64,000 bases of DNA, taken from Trochalopteron elliotii. Lineage: Eukaryota; Chordata; Aves; Passeriformes; Leiothrichidae. Each line of letters begins with the position of its first letter. The first letter of the stretch is position 1. This document shows, one piece after another, positions 40,338 to 54,800 of this stretch. The DNA lies in NCBI GenBank assembly GCA_024734555.1, contig JANPWX010000054.1, positions 9,927,619-9,991,618 of the forward strand, given 5' to 3'. The notes beneath the pieces are model-generated. The model ran no database searches and was not told the DNA's origin. It saw only the letters and a program-made list of their open reading frames with translations. The translations under genes were made by a program, and so were the position numbers.

Positions 40338-42258
40338 TCTTTACAAATTAAAAGATGCATTGGAAAAACAAGTGAAGAAAATGAAAGGTTCATTCATGAT
40401 TTCGTTTCCACCCCCACACCCCCCAATATTAATACTAGAAATTAGTATTTGTGGAAGTCTGTGGTTGCTGTGCATTATATTCCTGGGAAGTTCTTTTTTT
40501 CCCCTCTGATTAAAAATCCTCTAGATTTTTTGGCTGGAGGCAGTACGTGGAGTAAAAAGTAAGCCACATTCATACAAAAATGCTGAAAGTTCTGTCAACT
40601 ACATCTTGAAAGAGTTTCTCCATTACAATTTTCATGTTCCCCTTTCTGTGTAGTGATGGGAGGGAAGACAAACTAGCAGCATTAGAAGAATAATGGATTT
40701 ATATACATGCTACAGGATATGGAACTAAAACCACAGCCAGGTATTTTTCTGATCTTAACAAGAACTTTCCTATGAAATATCAAGCCCAGAAAACATGTTC
40801 TCTAATCCATCCACATTCTTCCTTTCACTTTTAGTGCTATTGGTAGCTTAAACTCCTGGGTATTGGAAGAACACCTGTTAAGTGTTCAATATACAAGCCC
40901 CCTTTCAAAAGTGAATAAACGAAGCCCTTAGAATTCTGAATTTGATTACACTAGCTCCCTCTTCGCAGGAGTCTTCTCATCCACCCTTGCAAAATGGAGC
41001 AGCAGAGCAGCCAAAGTGGATGGATTAATCTGTCTGAGGTATTTTAGTTTAACAAACAGACTTATAAAAGGTTTTGTGCAAGCTGATCAGTAGAGAGAAT
41101 GTGGAGGGTACAAACATCCAGTAACGAAACTCTTTGCTATGGCCCAGGTCCTGTCAATAATCTAAATCAGGTACTTGCAATACCTATTACAGTACAGTCT
41201 AAATCTTGAGGGTTTGTATCCCCTTCTTTGCATTCCAGGGTACAAAGCCATCTCAAATTCATGTCAGTATAAATCAAATTCCTTCTTATTTGCTATGATT
41301 CACAAAAATATGGTTGAAAATGGCCACTTCCTTAACATCCAGTTCCTACAGTCCCCCAATACTTGTTAAAAGTATTTTCTGCAAGGTTAAGAAGCTTTTG
41401 ATCCCACCACCATCTGACAGACAGGTAAACTCTGCAGGAGAGGTCACGGAACATGGATTGAGTAGGACAATACAGAGCCGTGCAATGAGAAGGAAGGGAG
41501 TCACCACACATGTCAACAGGAAGTACCATCTCTACCCCTACACTGTTCAGAAGCTGTTGATTTTTACCCACTTAACTATTGACTACTCCATTACAGCTCT
41601 GCACAGCAACTTATAGTATGGGGAAGATTGTGAAGAGAAGTTTGCCCTGCTGCCTCTTGGCTTACCACTCGTTTCATTTTCCATGTCTTTCTGGTTCAGA
41701 CAGCCACATGATACATCTGTGCTCTGACAGATTATGTTTCCCTCTTTAGGGGAGACACAAAATATTTGGCTGCTTCAGCTCCCATCACCTGACCTGCCTC
41801 CTGTCCTCCCCACCTGTGCATCCTCTTCACACTTGGAGCATGCACACGCACCCACACAAATGCACAGCAGCTACCAGAAATTTTGAAGAGTTATCGCTTT
41901 TTCACCCAATGTTGAATCATGTACAGTGAACTGAAAAAAACCCTACATTCATTACAACAGGATTAGCGAGCATGGGGTGGGGGGTGAACTCCTGCCAAGC
42001 ACAGGAAACAATTTAAATGCAAATAAAAGACCTGGTATCAAAGGCCTTTTCTGTTTTTTTAGCCCTCACCAGGAAAATATTTCATCTCTCATACGGGATT
42101 GGGAAAGGTTGAAAGGATTTCTGCTTATGCAATGTGTATTAAAAATTATGGAATTGTACAGATTTCTATGTTGTCCTTTCTGAGGGCGCTGGGCCTTCTG
42201 ATCAGGGCATTAGTGGAGACTGAAATGTCACTGCTGAGTTCCAGCAGCACTCACTCCT
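40338..42258 (-). other. SEC24C: Probable SEC24C 3' UTR
   Basis: The sequence between the SEC24C stop and the first candidate poly(A) signals shows no coding potential. Its end is inferred only from the signals. Confidence 0.45.
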
Positions 42259-45200
42259 CTAGCTCAGTAGCTGCCGAATCTCCTTGTGCATGTGACACAG
42301 GAAGTCCACATATGAAGCTCCCCCAGTCAGGCTCTTGTCCTCCACTAGAAAGTGTTTGAACAGCATTTCCAGCTTATCTTCTTGCTTCACAATTATCAAC
42401 TACAAAAACCCAAACAAAACAAGAACAAAACCAACAGTGAGTAGCTATTAGAATTAATAATCTTCACAGGGAAAACAGAGCAAAAAGCTAAATGCTCAAA
42501 ACCCCAAAGATAGCTAGAATCACAGCATATATGGCTTATGTGCTTTGACTTCTGTAACTCAGCTGGGTTAAGCCTCAATCCTTTCTAAACAGAAGGAAAA
42601 TACCATAGATGTGATTCATATAGTAGTGTATTGTAATAGGTCCGAAAAAATTAGGTTTTGCAACTATGGTAAGCAGAAAACTCCAAAACTAGTGAAATTT
42701 GTTTTCAGACTCTTGAAAAGTTTGAATAACATTTATGAGATTGGGAAGAATAAGTTCAGCATTACCAGGCATTACCTGACTCTACTAAGAGGGAAGAGGA
42801 TTTAAAGCTGTAAATGGGGGACATATTTTACCTTCATGTAGCGGGATCTCTGCCCTTGAAGCACATCAACAATAGATCGCACTTTCTTTGAAAAGGGGTT
42901 TTCCAAGACTGGCAGGGTACTCTGGAACAAAAGATATCCAATCCCCATTAGTCTTGGGAAGCAGAGCAACGTGAAACAAAAGTCAGCAGTTTTGGCATAC
43001 AGTATAAGGGTAGAGAAATATCTACCCCCATTAGCACAGAATCTCTTTGACTTCAGCTACTTAAAGTAGAATATAACATGAAATCAAAACTAAAGGTCAA
43101 CTATTTATTCCATTTAGATATCAACTGTTCTCTTGGCTGTTAATGATATGACTTGTCAAATAAACCTAGGCAAAAGCATGCCTGACATGCCCAGACTATC
43201 AACATTTCTGCCTGTTTCACACATCTGTGCTTCTCTCATTTCTATTTTGGAAAATGAAATGCTATTTTTTCTACTGGTTTTCTCATTGCTTTAAGTCTTG
43301 GGTGACTATCGCAGACTGTGTCTCCCACACTGCCATCCAGCTCACCAAGGCATTGCTAATTTGACTGAAGGATGACACTCCAAAGAGGTTCTGGATCAGG
43401 CTTTGCTGCACGTTGACTCCCACCCACACAAAGACATTCAGCCCATTCTCCAGCAGGTAGATGTCACCCTTGGAGAGACGCTCCTCGGAGTTCCGAATGG
43501 CTGCTGGCAAGGAATCACTGTCAACATCTGCTTTGGTCTGTTTCACAGGAAAATAAAAATTAAAGTAAAATAGAGGTTATAAAACAAGAACATCTTATGA
43601 AGTCCTGAAAACTTCTGCCACAAAAACCTCAATGGTTTTCTCATTTCTAGGACTCTCAAGACTGCAAGAATTGTGACTGAAGTGGCATCTTCCTTAGTTT
43701 TCTTACTCAAAGTGACACAAGCAGTTCAGAGACTCTTGGTCAGCAAAAGAGAACTTCAGGCTTCTGTGAAAAGATTCAAGTTCAAATATCACCTCTTGGA
43801 GTAGGAATGTAATTAGCTTTTAGTACTATTCCAGCAACTATGGTAATGAAAAATCAGAACAGTACGTGGAGTTACCTTGCAACGATGAAAATGACTACAA
43901 AAATTTGTAAGCTTTAGGACTTTTTAAAAAGACTATGAAAGGGTCAAAAGTGTCTTCTCTGCCACTACTCACACACAGCTCAGGAAAAAAGCATCCCCCA
44001 AGAAATTCACAAGATGCAGTAATGCTCAGCAAAATTAAGTGAAATATCCCAACAGATGACAGATCCCCAAATACTTCTCAAATCACTTTCCCTTGCTAAA
44101 ATATAAATGCCAGCCCTTAAGATGAGTCAATGAGACAACAGCAAGCCTCAAGTGCTTAGAAGATCTTGAATTACTCACCAAGGGCAAAAGCCTGGGATAA
44201 AAGAAAACATTTGTTTCAGCCACATCCATGGATGTCACTAACTGACGGATGTAGGCACGGTCATCCGTTGTCACCTCTGGGCCAGGTTGAAGAACGTCAC
44301 TCTTCAACACACAGTTCAAGTACACAGGAAGCAGCTTCATGCATTCAGGGAGGATGAGCTAAAAGTCACAAGCAGACAGGAGCTGGTCAGCTGTCTTGCT
44401 GAATAAGCTTATGTTTGACAAAATGAGGCTTGCAAGAACCAACAAAGTGCAGTACAGCCATGAGGAGTGAAAGCTGGTAGTCTGCTTATATCATGGATGC
44501 AAAAGAAACATAAAATCTTTCCCTGAAGCAGGCAGTGCTCCCTGGGCTCCAGACAGATGTCCAAGAAGCCATTCTCAACTATTATTTCACTTGCAGTAGT
44601 TCATCTACTTTCCTGAGTCTCCTCTTTGCAAATTTTTGCTGAGAAAAGGAATTGACTTTTTTTGAGCAGGCTAAGTAAGAAGAAGCTGTCATCACTTTTT
44701 AATTTCCAAGCCTGGGACTCAAGTGAAAGCGCTGGAGTTTACCTGGCCAGCAGAAGAGGGACTAGCACAGTTCTTTCGATAGCAGGCTAGGATCTGGGCA
44801 CACTGGTTGATCAGTGAATCTCGTACAGTCTTCACTGGACTACTCAGGACTCCACGATATGCTGCACAGAGAAAGGAAAGAGATGGACTGCTGTCAGGTG
44901 ATTGCTCATGAACACCAAAACCTCAACACTACTTCCACAAAGGAAATCTAAACTATTTTTTATGGAAGCCTTTATTCTTCCCGCTTCAAACTTGTAGGAA
45001 AATGACGATACATTCCTATTGAAAACTTGAAGAAGCTCATTTACTCCACTTTATTGCATAATCTTGAACTATCTATCTCCTATGGACTTAAAATCAACTT
45101 ATCATAATTGAGAGTACGGCTTTTTATAAAAACTCCCTTTATAGACAGGCCGTCTTCCATTAACGGTCTGAAAATTGACTGTTTCATTCATTTTAATGGC

Positions 45201-45810
45201 AATACACATACACAACTCTCAACCTCTGTTGGATTTCTAGGCTTTTACTGCAAGCTAGAAAGGGCAAATAGGGTACAGTGCATAAGTGTATGACATTTAA
45301 CCCATATCTATGAACAAGGGCCACCATTTCCTATTGCCAGAGCAAAATTGTGCAACAGTTAAGGAATGAACTAGAACAGCCCAAAAATAAATACAAGGAT
45401 GAATTCAGACAGTTGGCAATACAAACTGTTTTTAAAAACATTTAGAAAATAATCTGTATGAAGAATAAGCCTACACCCTCCATCTGTACCTCTCGTCCTA
45501 TGCAGCAGTACAGTCATCATAGCTTTACGCTCTTTCCCATAACTGACTGAAGTATCAGAACGGCCAGCCGACATTTGAAGCAGGAAGAATAAACAGGTGT
45601 CATTGGGTGACAAAACAGGCATTTTAGCAGCAGCTAAAGGCTGCAATTCCCATTTCCACATTTAGCCTTACCATACTTAGCCAAGTAGTTGATGAGGGTG
45701 TCGGTCTCACAGTTGCGGTAGAGGTCAGCCAGCTGCGTGCAGCAGTTCAAGGAGAGGTTGTGAATGCGGAGCCGTCGCTGTCCTGCACAGCTTGTATACA
45801 GCAGAGCACA
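42259..45810 (-). other. SEC24C: SEC24C helical and gelsolin-like C-terminal exons
   Basis: Six exons from [19 protein letters not shown] to the C-terminus. They include [20 protein letters not shown] (helical domain), a short variable linker ([14 protein letters not shown]), [20 protein letters not shown] (gelsolin fold) and the final [17 protein letters not shown]. All phases match. Confidence 0.93.
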
Positions 45811-48800
45811 CTGCAGGAGACAGAAATGCCAGCAAACAAAGAAATGAGGTCCTGCTACAACAACAAGGGCAGGGTTAGAATACACTTCATTAAAAGCTAG
45901 GACTCAGATGCATAAGCAAATAAGGTAACTGCATAAGACTTGGACACTAAGCTAAAAGTACATGCTAAGAATCAGGCTCAATGAAAGGTAACAAGCAGCA
46001 ATTTGAGCAGTTGTACTAAGGGACCTAGTCTTAGAAAATAGAGGACTGTAGTTTGAAGCAGTCTAGGTCACCCTCAGAATAAGTATGCTGGAAGGGTGTG
46101 GTAAGATGCAGAAAGAAAGAACAATTCCTTGAAGAAGTGTCTAATAATTCAGTTCAATTGTCAACTCACTTCTACAAAGCCTCCCCCCTCACCTGAAGCA
46201 GGGCACCACTGTCTTCACTCAATTTATCATCATGCTTGAATTCCACTGTGATTGTTTTGTCACAGTCCAGACCTGCCATCTCTACATCAGTTGTGTTGCT
46301 CATATAGAAAGCTCCAAAAAAGTCAGTTGCTCTAATACCTAAAAGAGGGAAAAACCTGACATGAAACATGATCTTCAACAGCATACCAAGACAGCCACCC
46401 TTCTGACCCTGACACCAAGTTATCCTGACAGACTTCAGCAGGGATCTTTGCAGTCTTACAAAAGTCTTCAAATTCCAAAGCTTTAGCTTTTGGGACAGCC
46501 TAGTCACCGTGTGTTTTAAATTACAGGAAAATTTCTTACTTCCCACGAGACATGCTTGAAGTGGTCGATTCATTAAGATTCCTCCACACTAACACCCACC
46601 TGTGCTCGTGCGCACTCTCATTACAGCATCAAATCCCACTTCTTTCTGGACGTCTCTTCTCAAGTCATTCAGGAATCTGTACTGGTCTGTCTCCAGCTAG
46701 AAGGCAAGCAGTTATTGAAGTTTAACATGTCCATGAATCAGACCAGCTTCATAAACCATAAAGTAATTTAAAATCAGATACTACTCCCTGTGGTCTTACT
46801 TTAAAAGTCAGCCACGATACCAGGCTCAATGGCCTGTTAATAAAATATTGTGCTAGGAGGTAATAGCCTAGCTCTTCCTGTTGGGTTTTGTTATTAACAG
46901 AGACGTTTGTATAAAGATACAATGCTACCAAATCATTTTGCTGATTGTCTTGAAATTTAAGTTGCCATGTACTTCCAAAGAAGTACTTTTTCACTATGGT
47001 TCCCACTATGAAAAAAAGAACTCTCAGCAGTAACTCTTACTTGGATCAGAAACCAGCCTGGGTCAATGTCACTCCTACCTGGAAATACGCATACTTGTAA
47101 ATGGAGCCTCCTGTCTGGTAAGGTACCACACCCAGTGTCGCCACATCCAAATACTGGTTTGGAAACAGGAATAGATCCACACAGCAGCCCTGGGCCACAC
47201 AGTCCTTGGCCAAGTTGTTGTAAAAGCTTGTCTGTGGTTGAAACAAGGTCTAAGAAAGGAAATCAGAGATGTCATCACAAGTTTGTGCAGGAAAAGCCAA
47301 GTGAGATCCAGTTTATAATCCCAATCAATACTCTTAGACTTTAAGTCTTTCTTCAGGGAAAGTAGAATCATCTGAGTTCTCTCTGACTATGCCTTTGAAG
47401 AATTGTTAGTTATTATGAAAATTACTACACATTTTGCTTTAATTGTAAACTCAGCACATTCATTTTAACCCAGATTTGGTATTCTACCCTGTGTAATAAT
47501 CTAGAGCTAACTCTCCTTGTTCTCAGACTAGCACTGTCCTTATGTGTCAAGTCTCCACAGTCCTGCCTGGGAACAGAAGATAAAAGTGGAATGTTGAAAG
47601 ATATTAGCTGGGACAGTTACAGTATGTGCTGTCCTTGTAATTTTTTAAATGCTGTTTCAGTTATTTTATTCCATAAAGAACATAATATACATCCTTATGT
47701 AAGGATTATGCAAATCATTATTACCTTCTCCTTATCTGTGTTGATCAGTTTCCTATCATCCCTGTTCTTCAGCTTCCCTGGAGCCTCTGCAATGGGCAGA
47801 GAGGTGTGGAAAATGAAGAGCTTGCCAGCACACTCAGCTGCCTGCAGGAAAGTGAGTGCAACAACAGAGGTTAGAAACGTTTACAAAAACTGTAAGGGAA
47901 GCTGTGATTCAACAACATTCAAGCAACCTCATCACTCTTTTAACATCAGGGTGACTCTACCAGACACACAGGCTCACTGTCACTCGGTTACATGACTGGA
48001 ACCTGGTTTTTTAATGTTGGAGGGTCTTTTTTTTTTCCTGTAGATTCTGTAAAGCGTTTAAAGCAAAACCCAGAGACAACTGAGAGTAAGCCATGTTCTT
48101 GTACTTCGAAAAAAATTATTTAAAAAAGAATTGGGTAAAGAACGTATCGATGGCTGCACAAAACAGAACGTTCATGCACTTCAAGAATGAGCCAAGTACT
48201 CCCTACATGTAGTGCATCTACTACAAGGAGCTTAAAAAATCTTTAGAACTGTCTTACTAGTGTGTGTTAGCAGAATATGAACTTAGGAGTACTTGGCTGA
48301 AAACAATTTGTCATAAAAATCATTTACCAACCTTCAGCGCCTCCAGCCCTGCTTGAATCACAGGTGCAAAAACAGTTTCTGTTTCTCTCGTGTCTGCAAA
48401 CATTTCTGGAATCTGATCCAGCAAACTAGCAAAGAACAAGGAAAAAAAAGAGGAATTCAAGATCCCTTTAGTAAGACAAGCCACACAGGTGTAGCTGATG
48501 ATTTATAAGAGTGAGGTGGTTTAAACAGAAATCTTTAACATGTCTGTAAATTTGCATAACTTTTACAGTATTTGACATCTCATCTGTGAAAAAAATGCTG
48601 TATCATTCTCCACTGGCTTCTCTCATCCATATCCTCAGTGCCTTCTGTACAGCCTCAACTGATGCCTTTTCCACAGCTCTTCTGTTTTTCTTCTCTTTTA
48701 ATGCATTCTCATATACACAGGTAAATAAATTCTTAGGAAATACTAGTGACATTTGGACTCTGTTTGCCAAGCATCTTGTGTATTATTCAAAGATTAATAG

Positions 48801-51800
48801 GTTTAATCCACAGTTCTGTATTTAGGCTTGTTTAATGCATTAAAAAGCAGGCTGGAAATTTTCCTAAACACATGAAATTCCAGGTCTATTTCCCTGTTCC
48901 AGTTAGCTACACACCAAAACTTTGCTACCTTCTTTCTTTCCTTTCAGATTTTATCTTCTCTATCCCACTTATTCTGTTTTCTCCACAGAAACAAAATTGG
49001 ACACCCTTGTTGTCTCAGTTTGCAGTTATTTAGGCAGTTGACTTAAAGACAGTGATTCAGTATTCTTACAGCTTTCACTCTGCATCATCCTAGTTGTGTT
49101 TTGTTGTGGCTTTATTTTAGGTGGGGTTTTTTTTCTGAACTTGGATTTTGTTTGTTTTTTCTTTTCTTCTCCCCAGAAATGCCCTTCTGCACTAATTCCC
49201 CTTATATACACTTTATGCTAAGCTGAACTATAAGCCAAATAATCCCTTAGCCTTTCAATTTTCCCATCCTAGTGTGCTAGCTTACTCTCAAAGAGTATAG
49301 TAAGTTAAAATACATGGAGTGACTTAACATGACAATTAAGCATATTTGAATCTAAGAAACAAGTATTTTACTACACACGTTGCAAATCAATTTCTATTAC
49401 CTGGCAATAACTGTCCTGGACTCATTCACATTCACCAGAAAACCATCAAGGAGTGGCACAAACATGTCTGCCACATCTGAGACCACCATCATTTGTGGCT
49501 GTGCCAGCGAGCTCTTCACGTTATAGAAGTGCAACACTTTATTGTAGGTGACAAAGCCCACTCGAATGGCTGATTCCTCCACGTTCCCTTCCCTGGAAGA
49601 GACACACTTGCCTTCATGTCCAAGAAGACAGATAAACCATCACACGTAACCAACACATTAAGGGAAAAATGAAAGGAAATAAAATTTATTTTCACCTAGA
49701 AGGGTATCGAGAAAGATGTTCTGCTTGGCCTTTTTCTGAAGAAAAGCTTGACAGGATTATCAAATAATTTTTTAATTTCTAGCATTTTTAAAGAGAAAAG
49801 GTAACAGCATCCCCCATTTGCACTGACTACAGTAGCTCACAATATACCCACCTGGGCAGATAATCTAGGAGTGACTTTAATTCTTCACAAATTAGCCTCA
49901 CTAAGCCACTCTTCACAGCATTGTAAGACACGTCAATCATAAAAATGAAAGCAGGTGGACTAGGAAACTTGTTATTCTGTGGAAGATAGGGAAGAAATCA
50001 CACTATTGCCATGCAATGCAGCTCAAGTAACAGCTCTCTAACACAGACAAATCAATGCTGGTCAAAACTATAGTTGTTTCCATGTACCTCTGTAAGCATG
50101 AGCAGCAGTTGTTTCTTCAGCTCACTCTCCTATCCTTTTCCAACTAACAGACATGTAATCATATTATGTTTGAAATGGACTGGTATTAAACGCCCTAGAC
50201 TGACTTAACCATTGATCAGAGAAGAACAGTTCTAACTAAATAATCCATTTACATGACTAAGCTCTATTGGAAAAGTAGACAGGGAAGATTTCTGTCAGTT
50301 CTCAAGACTTTGGAATCTGACCAGACTTGTCATAGGTGATTCCATCAATATAAAGTAAAAGATTTTCCTCTCCAAGGATTACAATCTTTTATTCCAACCT
50401 TTTCCTTCTTAAAAATCAGCTTTCTTTGGGAATGAAAAACTTGGTTTTAGTCAATAGTTTTCTGAAGTCTATAGGCCATACTGGAATAAGCACTCAGAAC
50501 AAAAGCAAAACAGAAGAACTTTCAAAAAAGCTGTGAAGATCACATCTTGTTTGATTCAAAATTCTTCTTATGCTGTTAGAAAATAATGGGACTTTTTGTC
50601 TTAACTCAAAGCAGAGGCATTAGAAGTCAACCACAGTATCAACTCACAACATTTAGGCATCTATTTTCTTAGTATAATATTTCAGCAGAGGTATAAATTG
50701 CTTTAATAAATACCTTGCACATATTTTCCCTATTCCTTAGAAGCTAATTATTATTTAAATCTTTAATTTAAAAGCAAGCTGGTTTTGAAATATACATTTC
50801 CACACTATTCTTGTGCTTTTAATCACTATGGCTGTATTTGAAATTGATGTTCAATAGGTAAGGGAACAGGTGGCACATTGCATAGTTACTTTTGTACTTA
50901 CATTGAACCTCTCCTACAATTCCCTTTTCTGCCAAAGACTATTGCACAAGAATCCCTTCTGCAGAATTCCTAAAGCAAGTGCAGCTATAGCTGCTTATAT
51001 AGCTCCAGAAAAAAAATTACAGAGACAGCTATTAAATTATATTATGTCATGTGTGCTCAGGACCTCCACTGGTTTTGTAAGTAAGCAAACAAGCATGTTA
51101 TTTTACACCATAAAGTGAGCTGGATTAATGCTGGTTATTATCTCTGCCCGCTAGAAATCAGCCCCAGACAATTCATGTCTTCCTTACTTTCAAGAAAATA
51201 CTCTTCTTACTTCAAAGCAAAATAAATACAGCAGTAAAAACATACTATTGTACCTTGCAGTAGTCAACTGTTGCTAGAAACTCGTACGACCCCAGTGATA
51301 ACTCAGGCCGGTCATAGAAATCTACTCGCTTTCCAGTGTGATCCAAATGTTGGAAGTAGTGAGGTGGCACTGGGAAAGGAAAAATCATTAAGCTCAGTGA
51401 TATGTCCATTATAAACACTGTGACTAGAGGGCCAACATGACAACAGCTGCTTCAAACAAAACTCCAGGAAAGTGAACTAGCACTCTGGGCTACCACACAA
51501 ATATTAAAAATATTAATGCAATTTAAGAATATCATTAAAGCAAAAAAATACAAACTTATTCCAGTTTGTCTCATGCACATACAGCACACAGTATAGTTAC
51601 TGTTATACTCTTCTTGAATCTCCTTTCCATTCTCATTTTACATTTCATATCAGAAACATCACTACAATACACTATTAGGATTATTCTCAAGGATCTAGTC
51701 CAAAGGAAAAATATAACCATCCCATATAAGTAGTAACAAATTACTTAAAAGAGAGTTTGAGGCAAACCACAGGCTACATCACTACTGACTCAAGTCAGGC

Positions 51801-54800
51801 TAACTAAAGTACTGAGCTCCTTATTTTGCTATACAAGTTAGTTTTTCCTTCCCTTCCTGTGCTGCACAAGAGTAAAGTCTTCAAGCACTTTCGTGTGCAG
51901 AGACTTCCATAATCTTTTTATCAGAATAGACAGAGTACTTCTTACAATGGATTAAGAAGGAGGAACAGAAGTGCAACCACATGCCCAGCACCCAGTACTT
52001 TTGTGCTGGTACAAGGTATCAGAAAATAAAATGGGAGTTAAGCTAAATTTTTGCCTACAAAAGTCTGCTGCAGAAACAAAGTATTTCCCTTGTGCCCCAA
52101 GAACTACCATGACAGGCACTCCCTCCTGCAGAACTGCTCAGGTGACGAAATTTATTCCAGCTAGAGCTGCCTATATGGCTCTATATGGCTGTCTATACAG
52201 TTCCAGGGGAGATTAAAATGAGATGACCTGGAAGGACATAATTCACCACATTAAAACTATTCACCACATTCCAAGTTTCAAAAGTTCAAAAGAAAACAAA
52301 ACGATATCATTAAGACTGTATATAAACATCTATCACTCTTGTCTCCAAGTACATATTCCATACAAGCTAACTGACTGATGGTATTTGTGCAGAAAACAAA
52401 AACTGTCCTCAAGTTTTAGGTACAACTACATTGTGTTTTCACAGTGCTGCTTTCATCTGCACTCCTCCCTTTTCTGCCTCTGCTCAGTTGTTACAGGTAC
52501 AGCCCTTCATACAGCTGCTGAGTCAGCAGGACAGGGAGTGCATGCAGGCAGAAAAATCACCAGACAAAATTGTTTTTTAAAGTTGGCCATTTCAAATCCC
52601 CATTGTGGTTAGTACAAACACTGAGCTGGTAAGAACAGTCCATTAAAGGCCATCAGAGCTACCAAACGGAACACTGAAAACATCATCACAAGGTTTGCTG
52701 TACCTTACATTCCACTCTGCCTTCAAAACAAATCTACAAATGTCATGCTATGAGCAGCTCATTGTGACTTCTGCTTAAAAGGAAGCGTGTTTTGTACTAA
52801 TTTAGAAGAGCAACGAATATTAACTGGCCTGTACTGAACACACTTACTCAGCTGTAGCAGATTTAACTACAATCTCATCTCTAAGGAGTGTTAGTGAGAC
52901 AAAAAGAGGCTTTGTGTGAAAAAAAATCCTAACACATGCTACTGACTTGATCTATATCAGTCTGTTAAAAACCCTGTACTTTTGAAATACTCTAAGAAAA
53001 TACAATAGTCTTTTATGACTTTTATGACACCAGGCATTATGCTACAAATACCTCATATTAATATTTGCTACAATACTAAAATGCATAAGCACCTTTTTGA
53101 ACACAATTTCAGAAGTGAACACTGAACATGCCTTCCAATAATTTTTTTACAAGACTAGATGCATACTAAATCAGTATTCATATAACATGATATATGAATG
53201 ATATATTCATACAGTATTCATATAACATGATAAAGATTTATTTGCCTGCATTTTGTTCAAAAACCTTTCCAGCAGAGCCCAGAGAGGGATTTCCAGAAGA
53301 AACCTTACCCTCAGTGACACAGCTGCAGAAACAACACTGGAACCTCCTTCCACCTTCAATGAATTGCATAAAAGGGCACATGTAAGCTTTGCACCTATTA
53401 CATCGGACAGGACCAGATTCTCCATGGTCTACCAAATAAGGAAGGGTCTGGGGAAGCAAGAGAAAAAACATGAAAAAAAAGGTCTCATGATGATGAGAAA
53501 GTTTTAAGCTCTACATTGTGTGGTCATTTCTATCTCCCTGTACACAGCATAGGATTTAGCACTTGGCATCTGTGGGAGAGAGTGCAGGAGATGTGGGAAG
53601 CCTGAACAAGTATTTAAGTGCTTTTCAATTCAAGCTCTAGCACAGCAGTATTTTGAGGGCTAACACTACACAGCAGCCGGAGTATTTAGACTACTTAAAA
53701 AAATGCCAAACTCTGTAAAAGTCTCAGAGCTTTCATGTTCTCAGCAACCAAACATGAGTGGGTAAAAGGCTCAACAGCCACACATTACACCTAGAAGGAA
53801 ATAAGTGCTGCAGAGAGAAAGGGCAGAAATACAAGTGCAGCTCAGCAGTGCTCAGTCCTCAGTGTTCTGTTGTCATCCCACACAGTGCTGTGCATGTACA
53901 TGCATATTAGACAGCTAAACCAGTGCTGTTTCATCCATTTTCATCCAAATTCACAACCTGGCATTCTAGAAAAGACTTAACACCTATGATTAGCAACCAT
54001 TTAAATACTTTAGACGAAGAAAGAAAATGAGATCAGTTGGAAGCGTACGCCTTTGTGACCATCCTAGTATTTTGGTAATTTAGTCACAGTGCTTGACAGC
54101 TACTGCAAAAAAGCTGAAATTATCATGGCAGTCAAAATATTAGATGTTTTGAACACAACATTCTTGTGCTTTACAGATATCTATCACACACCTGTTGGAG
54201 AATCAATGTTTACCTGGTCACCTGGTCCTCATTACCTAAATATGCTTTCTGAACAGACCTGTTAAATGCTGACAGCTGAGAGCATTCCCCTGCCAAGTGT
54301 GCACATGGCACATAACTCTAGGCATGGTTCTCACCTCCTCTGGTGGCAGAGTAGCCAGCGGCTTTATGACAGCAGCCAGGGGAACCTGGGATTGTTTGGC
54401 CATGTCAGAGGTGCAGGGAATATTGTAAGATGTGCATCGGATGTAGCGCGGGCTTGCGTTACCTGGGGAACAAAGAAAAAAGCCCCACAAATTTCAGTAC
54501 AAATTAAATTTACATTCAAGAACAGAAACAAAGGTACCTTAAGTTGCATCGTTAAGCCACAGACAATATGAGCTTAGCTAAATAATCAGTTTTAATCTAT
54601 GTAAAACTTGATTTCAAATAAAACACCTCCTCATGATTCCCTACATACAATAAAAGACCTTAAAACAAATGAACTTGACTCCCTGTCAACCTAAACCTAT
54701 TAAAAGGCATTTCTGTTTCATATATTCGGAGACTAAAACATATTGTAGACAGAAAACTCTACTCAAACATTTCTACTGTTTTATTTTGTAATTTTGGCTG